From contig NZ_JBDPZC010000012.1 in NCBI RefSeq assembly GCF_039872765.1, positions 88,769-152,768 of the forward strand: 64,000 nt of DNA, in the 5' to 3' direction. Shown one piece after another: positions 11,058-20,444 of this stretch. The stretch comes from Roseateles_B flavus (lineage in GTDB: Bacteria > Pseudomonadota > Gammaproteobacteria > Burkholderiales > Burkholderiaceae_C). Under the pieces are notes generated by a model. It was not told where the DNA came from and did no database searches. It was given only the letters and a program-made list of their open reading frames with translations. Position 1 is the stretch's first letter; each line of letters opens with the position of its first letter. The translations under genes and the position numbers were made by a program.

Positions 11058-12208
11058 TGGGCCACCAGCAGTTCGCTGGCGAAGATTTGTTGCAGGGATT
11101 GCGGGTCCTTGAAGAGCTGGCTCAGCCATTGGCCCGGGATGCCCTCGCGGCTGCCGCGCAGGCGGTCCATCCAGCCGGCATAGGCGGGTGGCACGCGCTT
11201 GAGCTCGTCCGTCTGCGCATCCAGCAGCAGGCCCTGGGCCGGCTCGTAGAGGTGGTAGCGGTCCTCGTTGAAGCGGTAGAGGCGCTGCGGCTCGAAGGCG
11301 TTCATGCGGCGCTGCTGGGCCCGGGTGCGGTAGCTGTACCAGCCCATCTCCCACTGCCGGGCATGGTGGACGGTCCGGTCCTCGAAGCGGGTCCACAGCT
11401 GCTGCAGGGCCAGGCGGGCGAAGTCGTCGCGCGAGCCTTGGGGCGGAATGGGCTCGCCGATCTCGGCGCTGACCGTGCCGTCGGCCTCGCGCCAGGACAG
11501 CATGGGCACCAGCGGCAGGCCCAGCTTGTGCGCCAGATAGGCCGCGCCCATGCGGGCCAGGATCTCGCGGCCGGCGAAGCGGATGGGCACGGCGTGGCGC
11601 TCCTCGTCGGCCGCGTTCATCTGGCCACGCTGGCCGCGCTGGCCGTCGATGCAGATGTAGAGGCTGCGCCCTTCGCGCAAGGCCCGCATCATCTGCATCA
11701 GGGCGCTGCTGCCGTCGCTGCTGATCACGCTCAGCTCGGCCTGCCACAGCTGGCGTTCGCGGCCCTGGTGGTTCATCTGCACCATCGCCCCGCCATGGTC
11801 CTGGGCCATGCCCGGGCCGGCCACGATGGCCATGGGGATGCCACGACGCAGCAGCAGCACGGGCTGGATGGCCCAGGCGCCCAAGTGGTAGGAGCAGTAG
11901 ATGGCGGGACCGGCGGCGGGGCGGCCGCGCTGCAGGTTCAGCAGGCCGGCGGTCTCCAGGTCGCAGATGCTGCCGAACTCGAACTTCTTCATCTCGCGAT
12001 GGCGGAAGTTGTCCCGGTACTGCTGGCGGCTCTGGCCATGGGCCTGCTGCGGGAAGAAGTATTCGTTGGCGATCTGGAAGCGCAGCCAGTCCAGGCGCAG
12101 GGGGCCCGAGGCGTCCAGGTCCAGGGCCGCGGCGAGGTCGCCGGCATCAAAGAAGGCCTTCTGATGCGCTTCCCTCAGCTCATGTAGTTTGGAATCTGCT
12201 TTTGACAT
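11054..12208 (-). CDS. LpxL/HtrB-like lysophospholipid acyltransferase-fold protein
   Basis: The 384 residues fit the LPLAT fold of LpxL-type acyltransferases, which move fatty acyl groups onto lipid A or related acceptors. Visible features are YCSYHLGAWAIQPVLLLRRG near residue 104, the later IDGQRGQRGQ and PIRFAGREILARMGAAYLA segment (the equivalent of the DQ..PFFG..A motif), and GLPLVPML. In LpxL the first motif is HX4D/E; here the histidine (108) is present but the acidic position is alanine (113). It overlaps the M50 gene by 29 bases and the maturase by four. It may acylate the peptide product, or be a non-catalytic relative; the substrate is unknown. Confidence 0.8.
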   Translation of the reverse strand: MSKADSKLHELREAHQKAFFDAGDLAAALDLDASGPLRLDWLRFQIANEYFFPQQAHGQSRQQYRDNFRHREMKKFEFGSICDLETAGLLNLQRGRPAAGPAIYCSYHLGAWAIQPVLLLRRGIPMAIVAGPGMAQDHGGAMVQMNHQGRERQLWQAELSVISSDGSSALMQMMRALREGRSLYICIDGQRGQRGQMNAADEERHAVPIRFAGREILARMGAAYLAHKLGLPLVPMLSWREADGTVSAEIGEPIPPQGSRDDFARLALQQLWTRFEDRTVHHARQWEMGWYSYRTRAQQRRMNAFEPQRLYRFNEDRYHLYEPAQGLLLDAQTDELKRVPPAYAGWMDRLRGSREGIPGQWLSQLFKDPQSLQQIFASELLVAQ

Positions 12209-13352
12209 GGGTATAGGCTCTCAGCAGGAAGGGGCGGGTGAAGATGAAGAGGACGACCAGGCTGATGGCGGAGGACACCAGCAGGCGGGGGTGCTCCAGG
12301 GCGAGAAACTCCCAACTGTGATGAACAAGAATCTCCAGGGTCTGGCTGAAATTGCGGTAACTGGAATTCAGCAGGCCGTAGCAGACAAAGCCGAGGAAGG
12401 AGTAATTGCAGACGGCGTAGACGGCGATGAACCATTCGGTGCCGCTGATGGCGGCTTTCTCCCGCAGTTTGCGGTAGACGATCCAGCACATGCCGCCGGC
12501 ACGCTGGTACAGGTCGTGCAGGCCCAGGAAATCAGCCAGCAGCCAATAGCCGTCATTGCGGATGAAGGGAATCAGCACGAACAGGGCCGTGGCCAGGTTC
12601 GATTTGAAGGCCAGGCTGAGCCAGGCCTGGGTATGGCCCTCGGTCAGCGCGATGCCGATATAGAGAATCACCGACGCCAGCAACTGGAAGTAGATACCAC
12701 CCAGATTCACCACGAATCTCGAATGGCGGTCCACCAGCCAGGCATTGCTGACATTGGCGAAGAAGACGGGGAATATCAGGTAGAAACCGAAGCCGATCTC
12801 GTGCGGCGGTTGCCCTACATGGCGCATGCCGGCAGCATGGCCCAGCTCGTGAAAGAGCAGCACGGCCAGCACGCAGAGGTAGCCCATCAGCAGGTCGCGG
12901 CCGCTCAGGTCCAGGCTGCGCAGCTGCGTGCCGCCCACCTGGTGGAAGAGGAACAGGTCGCCCAGGACCAGCAGGGCCAGCAGGCAGACGGTCCAGACCA
13001 CGGGGCGGCGGACGAGCAGGGCCAGGTGGACGGACAGGCGCTGCACCAGCGAGGCGGGCAGCACGGTGACGGAGGCCTGGATGTAGGAGGTGCTGGCGCG
13101 TTCGGGGGCCAGGCGTGCGACCTGGTCCAGCAGTTCGGCCTTGAAGGAGGGACGGGATTCGGGGGCGATGCCCCAGCGCTCCATCAGGCGCTCGCTGCCG
13201 GCATCCACGCCGTCTTGCTGGAGGACACCCAGGGCCTCGTACATGCGGGGCTGGATCCGGAAGTGGCGGCCATTGAATGCGGCCTGGTAGGCACCATCGA
13301 CGACCTTGACCTGCACCTGGGCGATCAGGTTTGAAATATCAAGGGTACTCAT
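12180..13352 (-). CDS. M50 (site-2-protease-like) membrane metallopeptidase
   Basis: This is a polytopic membrane protein of 390 residues. A soluble N-terminal region of about 110 residues resembles PqqD-like leader-binding domains (VVDGAYQAAFNGRHFRIQPR). It is followed by about seven hydrophobic segments. The zinc motif HELGH lies at residues 168-172, inside VLAVLLFHELGHAAGM, and a distal NDG motif (about 266-268, IRNDGYW) supplies the likely third ligand. Proteases of this class cut within or next to the membrane. In the epipeptide (yyd) operon of Bacillus an M50 peptidase accompanies the radical SAM enzyme and transporter, so leader removal or processing is a reasonable inference. ATG 13352 is favoured over 13418, which would run through a hairpin. 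Confidence 0.88.
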   Translation of the reverse strand: MSTLDISNLIAQVQVKVVDGAYQAAFNGRHFRIQPRMYEALGVLQQDGVDAGSERLMERWGIAPESRPSFKAELLDQVARLAPERASTSYIQASVTVLPASLVQRLSVHLALLVRRPVVWTVCLLALLVLGDLFLFHQVGGTQLRSLDLSGRDLLMGYLCVLAVLLFHELGHAAGMRHVGQPPHEIGFGFYLIFPVFFANVSNAWLVDRHSRFVVNLGGIYFQLLASVILYIGIALTEGHTQAWLSLAFKSNLATALFVLIPFIRNDGYWLLADFLGLHDLYQRAGGMCWIVYRKLREKAAISGTEWFIAVYAVCNYSFLGFVCYGLLNSSYRNFSQTLEILVHHSWEFLALEHPRLLVSSAISLVVLFIFTRPFLLRAYTHVKSRFQTT

Positions 13353-13380
13353 GATGGTCAAGGTTCCAGGAAAAATGGGG

Positions 13381-13422
13381 CGGGATGCACTGTCGTCATG
13401 GGCATGGCCGGCATGCATCCCG
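13381..13422 (-). promoter_or_regulatory. Intercistronic hairpin after the RiPP precursor
   Basis: Nine-base arms (CGGGATGCA 13381-13389 and TGCATCCCG 13414-13422) flank a 24-base loop in the gap between precursor and M50 gene. On the minus strand the stem is followed by CCCCATTTTTCC, a weak terminator-like tail. A second smaller hairpin (13437-13461, CCCGAGG/CCTCGGG) lies closer to the precursor stop. Such a leaky stem-loop would let the precursor be transcribed more than the enzymes, as in many RiPP operons. Confidence 0.5.
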
Positions 13423-13466
13423 CAGCCTGAGAATCACCCGAGGTGAATCCCAGGCCTCGGGCCGGA

Positions 13467-13625
13467 TTACTCGGCGGACGGCTCTGCTTCGCCCTTGCTG
13501 GGCGAGCAGATGAAGTTCTCGATGTCGACGATGGCCAGGTCGGGGGTGGCGTTGACCATTTCGAAACGCTGGTCCAGTTCGACGGTGGCCAGTTCTTCCT
13601 TCAGGGTGGCGATCTTGTTGTCCAT
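13467..13625 (-). CDS. Putative RiPP precursor peptide, 52 residues
   Basis: A short minus-strand frame begins at ATG 13625 behind a good ribosome site (AAAAGGAA, 13631-13638, five bases upstream) and stops at TAA 13467. It starts MDNKIATLKEELATVELDQR, a charged amphipathic leader-like helix, continues through FEMVNATPDLAIVDI and ends ENFICSPSKGEAEPSAE. It has one cysteine, at residue 40, and one aromatic pair of interest around NF. It is the first gene of the radical SAM operon and is separated from it by a hairpin. Size, acidic leader, position and ribosome site support a modified-peptide precursor. The modified residues and cleavage site are unknown. Confidence 0.75.
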   Translation of the reverse strand: MDNKIATLKEELATVELDQRFEMVNATPDLAIVDIENFICSPSKGEAEPSAE

Positions 13626-13917
13626 GATGTTTCCTTTTGAATTGAGGTAGGATTTGAAATAGGCTTTTTGAGCCTGGGTTCCGGACGCCGGATATTCCCG
13701 GTGTCATGGCTTCTTGAAATTAGAGGCGACCTTCTTCTGCAGCTTTCCGGTTGCTTTCTGATATTCGTTCAGCGCATGGGTTGAACTCTAAAGATGACCC
13801 CGCCGGGTGGCTACTAACAAAAGTGGTAGGTGCAGGCTGGCGGCGGACGCTGCAGGCAGGGGCGGCGCCTGCGGGGTTTCGCGCAGAGGTCGGCAGGGCA
13901 GGCATTACCATGGCCGC
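13626..13917. promoter_or_regulatory. Divergent intergenic region, RiPP precursor / antiporter
   Basis: These 292 bases separate the minus-strand precursor from the plus-strand antiporter and must hold both promoters. The part next to the precursor is clearly more A/T-rich than the flanking genes. It contains a small inverted repeat (AGGCT-caaaa-AGCCT on the minus strand, about 13662-13676). I could not place convincing -35/-10 boxes and see no regulator gene nearby. Confidence 0.45.
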
Positions 13918-15912
13918 ATGAGTTCGCTGGACCTTGCCTTGCTGTATCTGGTGGCCGCCGTACTGGGCGTGGTCGCCTGCCGATCCCTCAAGCTGCCGCC
14001 CATGCTGGGCTACCTGACCGTGGGGGTGCTGATCGGCCCCAACGCCATGGCGCTGTCGGGGGAATCGGAAGGCGTGCGCTACCTGGCCGAGTTCGGCGTG
14101 GTCTTCCTGATGTTCGTGATTGGGCTGGAGTTCAACCTGCCCAAGCTGCGCAGCATGCGCGCCCTTGTCTTCGGCCTGGGTCTGCTGCAGGTGCTCATCA
14201 CCATCCTGGGCACCATCGTCGGCAATGTGCTGCTGGACCATCTTTTCGACTGGCTGGGCATCCGCTGGGACCTGGGCTGGGAGGGCGCCCTGGTGCTGGG
14301 CGCGGCCATGGCCATGAGCTCCACCGCCATCGTCGTGAAGCTGATGGCCGAGCGCCTGGAGCTGGAGAGCGAGCATGGCCGCCGCGTGATGGGCGTGCTG
14401 CTGTTCCAGGACCTGGCCGTGGTGCCGCTGCTGGTGCTGATCCCCGCGCTCAAGAGCGATGGCGGCACCATGGCCGTCTCCCTGGCCTGGGCGGGCCTCA
14501 AGGCGGTCGCCGTGCTGGCCGTGCTGCTGGCCGGCGGCCAGAAGGCCATGCGCTGGTGGCTGACCCTGGTGGCGCGGCGCAAGAGCGAGGAGCTCTTCAT
14601 GCTCAACCTGCTGCTCGTGACCCTGGGCCTGGCCTGGGTGACCGAGCACGCCGGACTCTCGCTCGCGCTGGGCGCCTTCGTGGCCGGCATGCTGATCGCC
14701 GAGACCGAATACAAGCACCAGGTGGAGACCGACATCCGGCCCTTTCACGACGTGCTGCTGGGCCTGTTCTTCATCACCATCGGCATGAAGCTGGACTGGC
14801 GCCCGGTGGTGGCGCAGTGGCCGCTGGTCGTGCTGCTGACCCTGCTGCCGCTGGCGGCCAAGGCCACGCTGATCGCGGTGCTCGCCAAGCTCTTTCGCGC
14901 GCCCACGGGCGTGGCCATCCGCACCGGCCTGTACCTGGCGCAGGCGGGCGAGTTCGGCTTCGTGCTGCTGAGCCTGGGCGCGCAGCACCAGCTGATCGCG
15001 CCGCAGTGGGTGAGCCCGGTGCTGGCCTCCATGGTCATCTCCATGCTGGCCACGCCGCTGATCGTGATGTACAGCAACCGCATCGTGATGAAGCTCTCGT
15101 CCAGCGACTGGCTGCTGCAGTCGGTGCAGCTCACCACCATCGCCAAGAAGTCCATCAAGGCCGATGCCCACGTGATCATCTGCGGCTACGGCCGCAGCGG
15201 CCAGAACCTGGCCCGGCTGCTGGAGACCGAGCACATCCCCTACATGGCCCTGGACCTCGACCCCGACCGCGTGCGCCAGGCCGCGGCCGCGGGCCAGAGC
15301 GTGGTCTTCGGCGACGCCGCCAAGGTGCAGAGCCTGATGGCCGCCGGCCTGGCCCGCGCCAGCGCCGTGGTGATCAGCTACCACGACACCCCCTCGGCGC
15401 TGAAGATCCTCCAGCTGGTGCGCGAGCACGCCGCTCATGTGCCGGTGGTGGTGCGCACCATCGACGACAGCGACCTGGAAAAGCTGCGCGCCGCCGGCGC
15501 CACCGAGGTGGTGCCCGAGGCCATCGAGGGCTCGCTGATGCTGGCCAGCCATGCGCTGGCGCTGGTGGGCGTGCCCATGCGTCGCGTGATCCGCCTGACG
15601 CGCGACGCCCGCGATGCCCGCTACGGCCTGCTGCGTGGCTACTTCCATGGCGCCGACGACGACAGCGCCGAGGAGCGCGATCAGGCCCGCCTGCGTCCCG
15701 TCACCCTGCCGGTGGCCTCGCCCTATGCCGGCGAGCCGCTCGGTGACCTGGTTCTGGAGGCCATTGGCGTGCAGGTGGTCTCGGTGCGGCGCGCCAGCGG
15801 CGCGGTGCGGCCGGCCCAGGACGGCCTGGAGCTGCAGGGCGGCGACACCCTGGTGCTGTCCGGCACGCCCGAGGCCCTGGCCCTGGCCGAGGAGAAGCTA
15901 CTGCGCAGCTGA
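13918..15912 (+). CDS. CPA2 family cation:proton antiporter (KefB/KefC/YbaL-like)
   Basis: The 664-residue protein has an N-terminal membrane half of about 12 segments (residues 1-380), starting LDLALLYLVAAVLGVVACR. A cytosolic RCK/TrkA-N domain follows (VIICGYGRSGQNLARLLE, near residue 420, a nucleotide-binding GxGxxG), and a TrkA-C domain closes the protein. This is the layout of monovalent cation/proton exchangers that move K+ or Na+ against H+ in the inner membrane. ATG 13918 is chosen because residues before it are low-complexity and arginine-rich. Its last 15 bases overlap the convergent O-acyltransferase gene. The transported ion cannot be assigned from the sequence. Confidence 0.9.
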   Translation: MSSLDLALLYLVAAVLGVVACRSLKLPPMLGYLTVGVLIGPNAMALSGESEGVRYLAEFGVVFLMFVIGLEFNLPKLRSMRALVFGLGLLQVLITILGTIVGNVLLDHLFDWLGIRWDLGWEGALVLGAAMAMSSTAIVVKLMAERLELESEHGRRVMGVLLFQDLAVVPLLVLIPALKSDGGTMAVSLAWAGLKAVAVLAVLLAGGQKAMRWWLTLVARRKSEELFMLNLLLVTLGLAWVTEHAGLSLALGAFVAGMLIAETEYKHQVETDIRPFHDVLLGLFFITIGMKLDWRPVVAQWPLVVLLTLLPLAAKATLIAVLAKLFRAPTGVAIRTGLYLAQAGEFGFVLLSLGAQHQLIAPQWVSPVLASMVISMLATPLIVMYSNRIVMKLSSSDWLLQSVQLTTIAKKSIKADAHVIICGYGRSGQNLARLLETEHIPYMALDLDPDRVRQAAAAGQSVVFGDAAKVQSLMAAGLARASAVVISYHDTPSALKILQLVREHAAHVPVVVRTIDDSDLEKLRAAGATEVVPEAIEGSLMLASHALALVGVPMRRVIRLTRDARDARYGLLRGYFHGADDDSAEERDQARLRPVTLPVASPYAGEPLGDLVLEAIGVQVVSVRRASGAVRPAQDGLELQGGDTLVLSGTPEALALAEEKLLRS

Positions 15913-17895
15913 GGCCGCCGGCCAGGCCAGCCGGGGCAGCAGCCAGGCCGATCCGGCCTCGCTGAGATGGCCCTGGTCGCGGTAGAGCATCACCTCGTCC
16001 CGCATCACGTCGCAGCGGCCGTTCCGGCACAGCAGCGGCTCGAAGCGCAGCACCGGCAGCACGCCCTCTGCCTGCGTCAGCCAGGCCTGGACCGCGGTGT
16101 CGCTGGCGTCGCGGTGCGCGCCGTCGATGCGGCAATCCGGCGTGGCGCCCAGGGTCCATCGGCCCAGGGCCCGGCGCTCCAGGCAGGCCGCCACATTGAA
16201 GGCGGCCCGCGGCGGCGGCGCGACCAGCACCACCTGCCGGCCCAGGGCCCGCAGGCGCTGCGCGGTGCGACGCAGATCGTCCAGCAGGGCCTGGCGCAGC
16301 CCGGCTTCGTCCAGGGCCTGCCCGGACAGCTCGCCCTGCGGCGTCAGCCGGCGCGGGCTGTACTGGCGCGTATCCAGGTACTGGGTCAGCAGGCTGGACA
16401 GCACCACCGTCCTGACCTCCGGATGCCGTACCAGCCAGTCCAGCACGGACTCGTTGAAGGCCCGGCACTGGGCGATCCAGCGCGGCGCGAAGGTGGCGCC
16501 CGGCGCCGCCTCGGGCTTGTAGGGTGCAAGGTCCGGGAAGGGGCCGCAGGAGGACTTGGTGGCCTGGATGAGGCCCGGTGCGCCCTGCCTCTCCAGGTAG
16601 GAGGCAAGACCTGGCACCAGGTGCATGGCATAGGAGTCGCCCCACACCATCCACCGGGGCTGCCTGCCTTGCTGGCATTCCGGGCGCGGGGCGTAGGGGC
16701 GCTCGGCATCGCAGTGGGCGGAGAAGCCGTAGTTGGGCCGGGTGAGCCGGGCGAAGTCATGCCCCTCGGGCGCCTGCACCCAGCGCTGGGTGAGCACGGG
16801 CAGCAGGGCCAGGGACAGGCTGCCGGCGATCAAGGCGACCCATCCCGGTGTTCCCCGCAGCCCGGCCTTGCCGGGCAGCTCCACCCAGCGGTGCAGCAGC
16901 CAGGCCAGGGGCAGGGCGGTGGCCAGCGCAGCGAGGCGCCAGGCCATCAGCTCGGGTGGGGCATCCCGGCCGGTCCCGACCCAGGCGTTGTGCACCGCCG
17001 CCATCAGCGGCCAGTGCACGAGGTACAGCGAATAGCTGCGATCCCCCAGCCAGACCAGGGGCCGCAGGCCGCGCGGCGCGGGGTGATGGCCGGCCGGATG
17101 CTGCACCAGCAAGGCCGTGGCCAGGCAGGCGCACAGGGCCAGCGGCCCGGGATGCGGCCAGCCGGGCAGCTCCAGCAGGGGCAGCACCAGCAGGACGATC
17201 GCGGCCGCGACGCGCAAGCCGGCGGGCACCGCCCAGGGCCGCGGCCGCAGTGCCATCAGGGAGCCCAGCCCCAGCTCCCAGGCGCGGCTGGGCAGGGCAT
17301 AGAAGGCCAGGTTCGCGTCGCGCATGAGCCAGTAGCCGCACAGCGCCAGGCTGGCCAGGCCCAGCGCTCCCACCGCGAGGCGACGCCAGCGCGGCGGGCT
17401 CAGCCACAGCAGGGCCGGCAGCAGCAGGTAGTACTGCTCCTCCAGCGACAGCGACCAGAAGTGCAGCAGCGGCTTGAGCTCCGCCGCGCCCTGGAAGTAG
17501 CCGCTCTGCTGCCACAGCACCCAGTTGCTGGCGAAGAGCAGGGCGGCGCGGGCCTGCGCGGCCAGGTCCAGCTGCTCGCGGGCATTCTGCAGCCAGGGGC
17601 TGGCCAGCAGGGTCAGCGCCAGCGTGACGTAGGCCGCGGGCAGCAGGCGGCGGGCGCGGCGGGCGTAGAAGTCCAGGAAGCTGAAGCGGCCGGCCAGGAG
17701 GGCGCGTTGCACCAGGCCCGTGATCAGGTAGCCGGAGATCACGAAGAAGATGTCCACGCCCAGGTAGCCGCCGGCAATGCCGGGCAGCTGGGCATGGTGC
17801 AGCAGCACCCAGGCGACGGCGAGGCCGCGCAGGGCCTGGATGTCCCAGCGCAGGGGCTCGGCTGTCGCCAAGGAGACGGAGTGGGGGGGCGTCAT
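15898..17895 (-). CDS. Acyltransferase-3 / SGNH membrane O-acyltransferase (OafA-like)
   Basis: These enzymes O-acetylate cell-surface sugars such as O-antigen or peptidoglycan. The 665-residue protein begins with the AT3 signature (WDIQALRGLAVAWVLLHHAQ, then YLGVDIFFVISGYLITG). It has about ten membrane segments to residue 390 and then a periplasmic SGNH-type domain of about 250 residues (MVWGDSYAMHLVPG holds the GDS serine; the end has MLYRDQGHLSEAGS with the Asp/His pair). Fused AT3-SGNH proteins of this size are typical OafA relatives. ATG 17895 is preferred; 17907 is an alternative. It is divergent from the phosphatase gene and overlaps the antiporter stop by 15 bases. Confidence 0.9.
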   Translation of the reverse strand: MTPPHSVSLATAEPLRWDIQALRGLAVAWVLLHHAQLPGIAGGYLGVDIFFVISGYLITGLVQRALLAGRFSFLDFYARRARRLLPAAYVTLALTLLASPWLQNAREQLDLAAQARAALLFASNWVLWQQSGYFQGAAELKPLLHFWSLSLEEQYYLLLPALLWLSPPRWRRLAVGALGLASLALCGYWLMRDANLAFYALPSRAWELGLGSLMALRPRPWAVPAGLRVAAAIVLLVLPLLELPGWPHPGPLALCACLATALLVQHPAGHHPAPRGLRPLVWLGDRSYSLYLVHWPLMAAVHNAWVGTGRDAPPELMAWRLAALATALPLAWLLHRWVELPGKAGLRGTPGWVALIAGSLSLALLPVLTQRWVQAPEGHDFARLTRPNYGFSAHCDAERPYAPRPECQQGRQPRWMVWGDSYAMHLVPGLASYLERQGAPGLIQATKSSCGPFPDLAPYKPEAAPGATFAPRWIAQCRAFNESVLDWLVRHPEVRTVVLSSLLTQYLDTRQYSPRRLTPQGELSGQALDEAGLRQALLDDLRRTAQRLRALGRQVVLVAPPPRAAFNVAACLERRALGRWTLGATPDCRIDGAHRDASDTAVQAWLTQAEGVLPVLRFEPLLCRNGRCDVMRDEVMLYRDQGHLSEAGSAWLLPRLAWPAASAAQ

Positions 17896-17965
17896 GTCGC
17901 GCCGCATTGTCGGGCCTGCCGCCTGCGCGACAGCCGGGCCTGCCGCGCTGGGCCACACTGCGCGC

Positions 17966-18730
17966 ATGTCCCACGCCCCGAGTCCTCCAGGCCGACGCCG
18001 GCGCCTCTACCTGATGCGCCACGGCGAGGTCTGCTACTTCGATGCGGCCAGCGGCCGCCCGGTGCTGCCCGAGCAGGTGAGCCTCACGGCCCATGGCCAG
18101 GCCCAGGCCCGCGCGGCCGGCGCCTACCTGCGCGAGCAGGGTGTTCGACTGGACCGCGCCATCACCTCGGGCCTGCCGCGCACTGCCCAGACGGCGGCCC
18201 TGGTGCTGCAGGCCTCCGGCCACGAGGCGCTGCGGCCCGAGGCGTGGCCTGAGTGGGAGGAGATCCGCGGCGGCCGGCTGTCGGCCATCGCGCCGTCCGA
18301 GTTGCGGCAGGCCTTCTGCGGGCTGCACCAGGGGCAGGTGCCCGAGGACCAGCGCTTCCTGGCCGGGGAGTCCGTGGGGGAGTTCCTGGACCGCGTCCTG
18401 CCGGCCCTGCAGCGCCTGCGCGCCGATCCGCACTGGGACAGCGCCCTGCTGGTGCTGCACGGCGTGGTCAATGCCGCCCTGCTGTCCCACGCCCTCAGCG
18501 CAGGGCAGCGCCTGCTGTACGGCAGCCTCATGCAGAGCCCGGCCTGCCTCAATGTGATCGACGTCGGCGAGGCGCCCGGCGACTGGGTGCTGCGCGCCCT
18601 GAACATCGCGCCACTGGATGGCCTGCGGCACGAGGACCGTCTGACCACCATGGAGCACCTGCTGGCGCAGTACCAGCACTACCTGGCTCTGCGCCGTGCG
18701 CGGGAGCCCTCGACCAGGGAACAACCATGA
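17966..18730 (+). CDS. Histidine phosphatase family protein
   Basis: A 254-residue member of the phosphoglycerate-mutase-like branch. The phosphohistidine motif appears as YLMRHGEV near residue 16 and the second histidine in VLHGVVNAALLSH in the C-terminal half, with the expected arginine in TSGLPRTAQTA. Substrates range from sugar phosphates to nucleotides and cannot be assigned. Its stop overlaps the start of the next small gene (ATGA), and an acyl-CoA dehydrogenase follows, so these three may form a lipid-related operon. ATG 17966 is used because earlier frames run into the divergent gene. Confidence 0.88.
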   Translation: MSHAPSPPGRRRRLYLMRHGEVCYFDAASGRPVLPEQVSLTAHGQAQARAAGAYLREQGVRLDRAITSGLPRTAQTAALVLQASGHEALRPEAWPEWEEIRGGRLSAIAPSELRQAFCGLHQGQVPEDQRFLAGESVGEFLDRVLPALQRLRADPHWDSALLVLHGVVNAALLSHALSAGQRLLYGSLMQSPACLNVIDVGEAPGDWVLRALNIAPLDGLRHEDRLTTMEHLLAQYQHYLALRRAREPSTREQP

Positions 18731-19038
18731 TCCGCGTGATGGGCCTCTACCACTGGGCCGACGGCGCCCGCTTTGACGCTGCCGTCTATGCCGGCGAACA
18801 TGCCGCCCTGAGCCGCCGCCTGCTGACGCCCCTGGGCCTGCAGCGCCTGGAGCTGGCCCGCTTCCTGGGGGGCGCTGCGCCCCGGCCCGGCGAGCTGATC
18901 GCCGCCACCTTTGCCGACTTCCCCGACCTCGCCAGCGCGCAGGCCGCGCTGGCGGCAGCCGGTCCGGAGCTGGCTGCTCATGTGAGTCGTTATTCAAGCA
19001 TTCAGCCGCAGATCCGCCTGTGCGAGCTGCTGACCTGA
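18727..19038 (+). CDS. EthD-like dimeric alpha-beta barrel protein
   Basis: This 103-residue protein resembles the small ferredoxin-fold EthD/ABM family (opening IRVMGLYHWADGARFDAAVY, then HAALSRRLLTPLGLQRLELA). Members often form dimers in degradation pathways, but many have no known reaction. It overlaps the phosphatase stop by four bases and lies 28 bases before the acyl-CoA dehydrogenase, consistent with one transcript. The family call is based on pattern and length only. No signal peptide is present. Confidence 0.65.
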   Translation: MIRVMGLYHWADGARFDAAVYAGEHAALSRRLLTPLGLQRLELARFLGGAAPRPGELIAATFADFPDLASAQAALAAAGPELAAHVSRYSSIQPQIRLCELLT

Positions 19039-19066
19039 GCCTTCCCGTCTTACCCAAGGACCCGCC

Positions 19067-20329
<1,263 letters not shown>

Positions 20330-20444
20330 GGCCGCTCCCCCTAAGGTTGGGGGCCTGGACGGGGCTTGCCCATCTGGGCAGAGGCAGGGCTTGTCCCTAG
20401 GATGCCGGCTTTGCCCGGCCTGCCGCTTCGGCCCCTCCAGCCCC

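Noticed and set aside
11108..11747. N-terminal extension of the radical SAM frame to 11747
   Set aside because: The extension lies inside the acyltransferase gene in another frame and is Arg/Pro/Ala-rich; ATG 11057 with ATGA overlap fits better.
13443..13640. Plus-strand 65-residue frame over the precursor
   Set aside because: It has no ribosome site and lies opposite the minus-strand precursor, which has a strong one.
16602..16618. Further copy of the dispersed motif (GCAAGACCTGGCACC)
   Set aside because: It differs from the motif in its last bases and is not distinguishable from chance.
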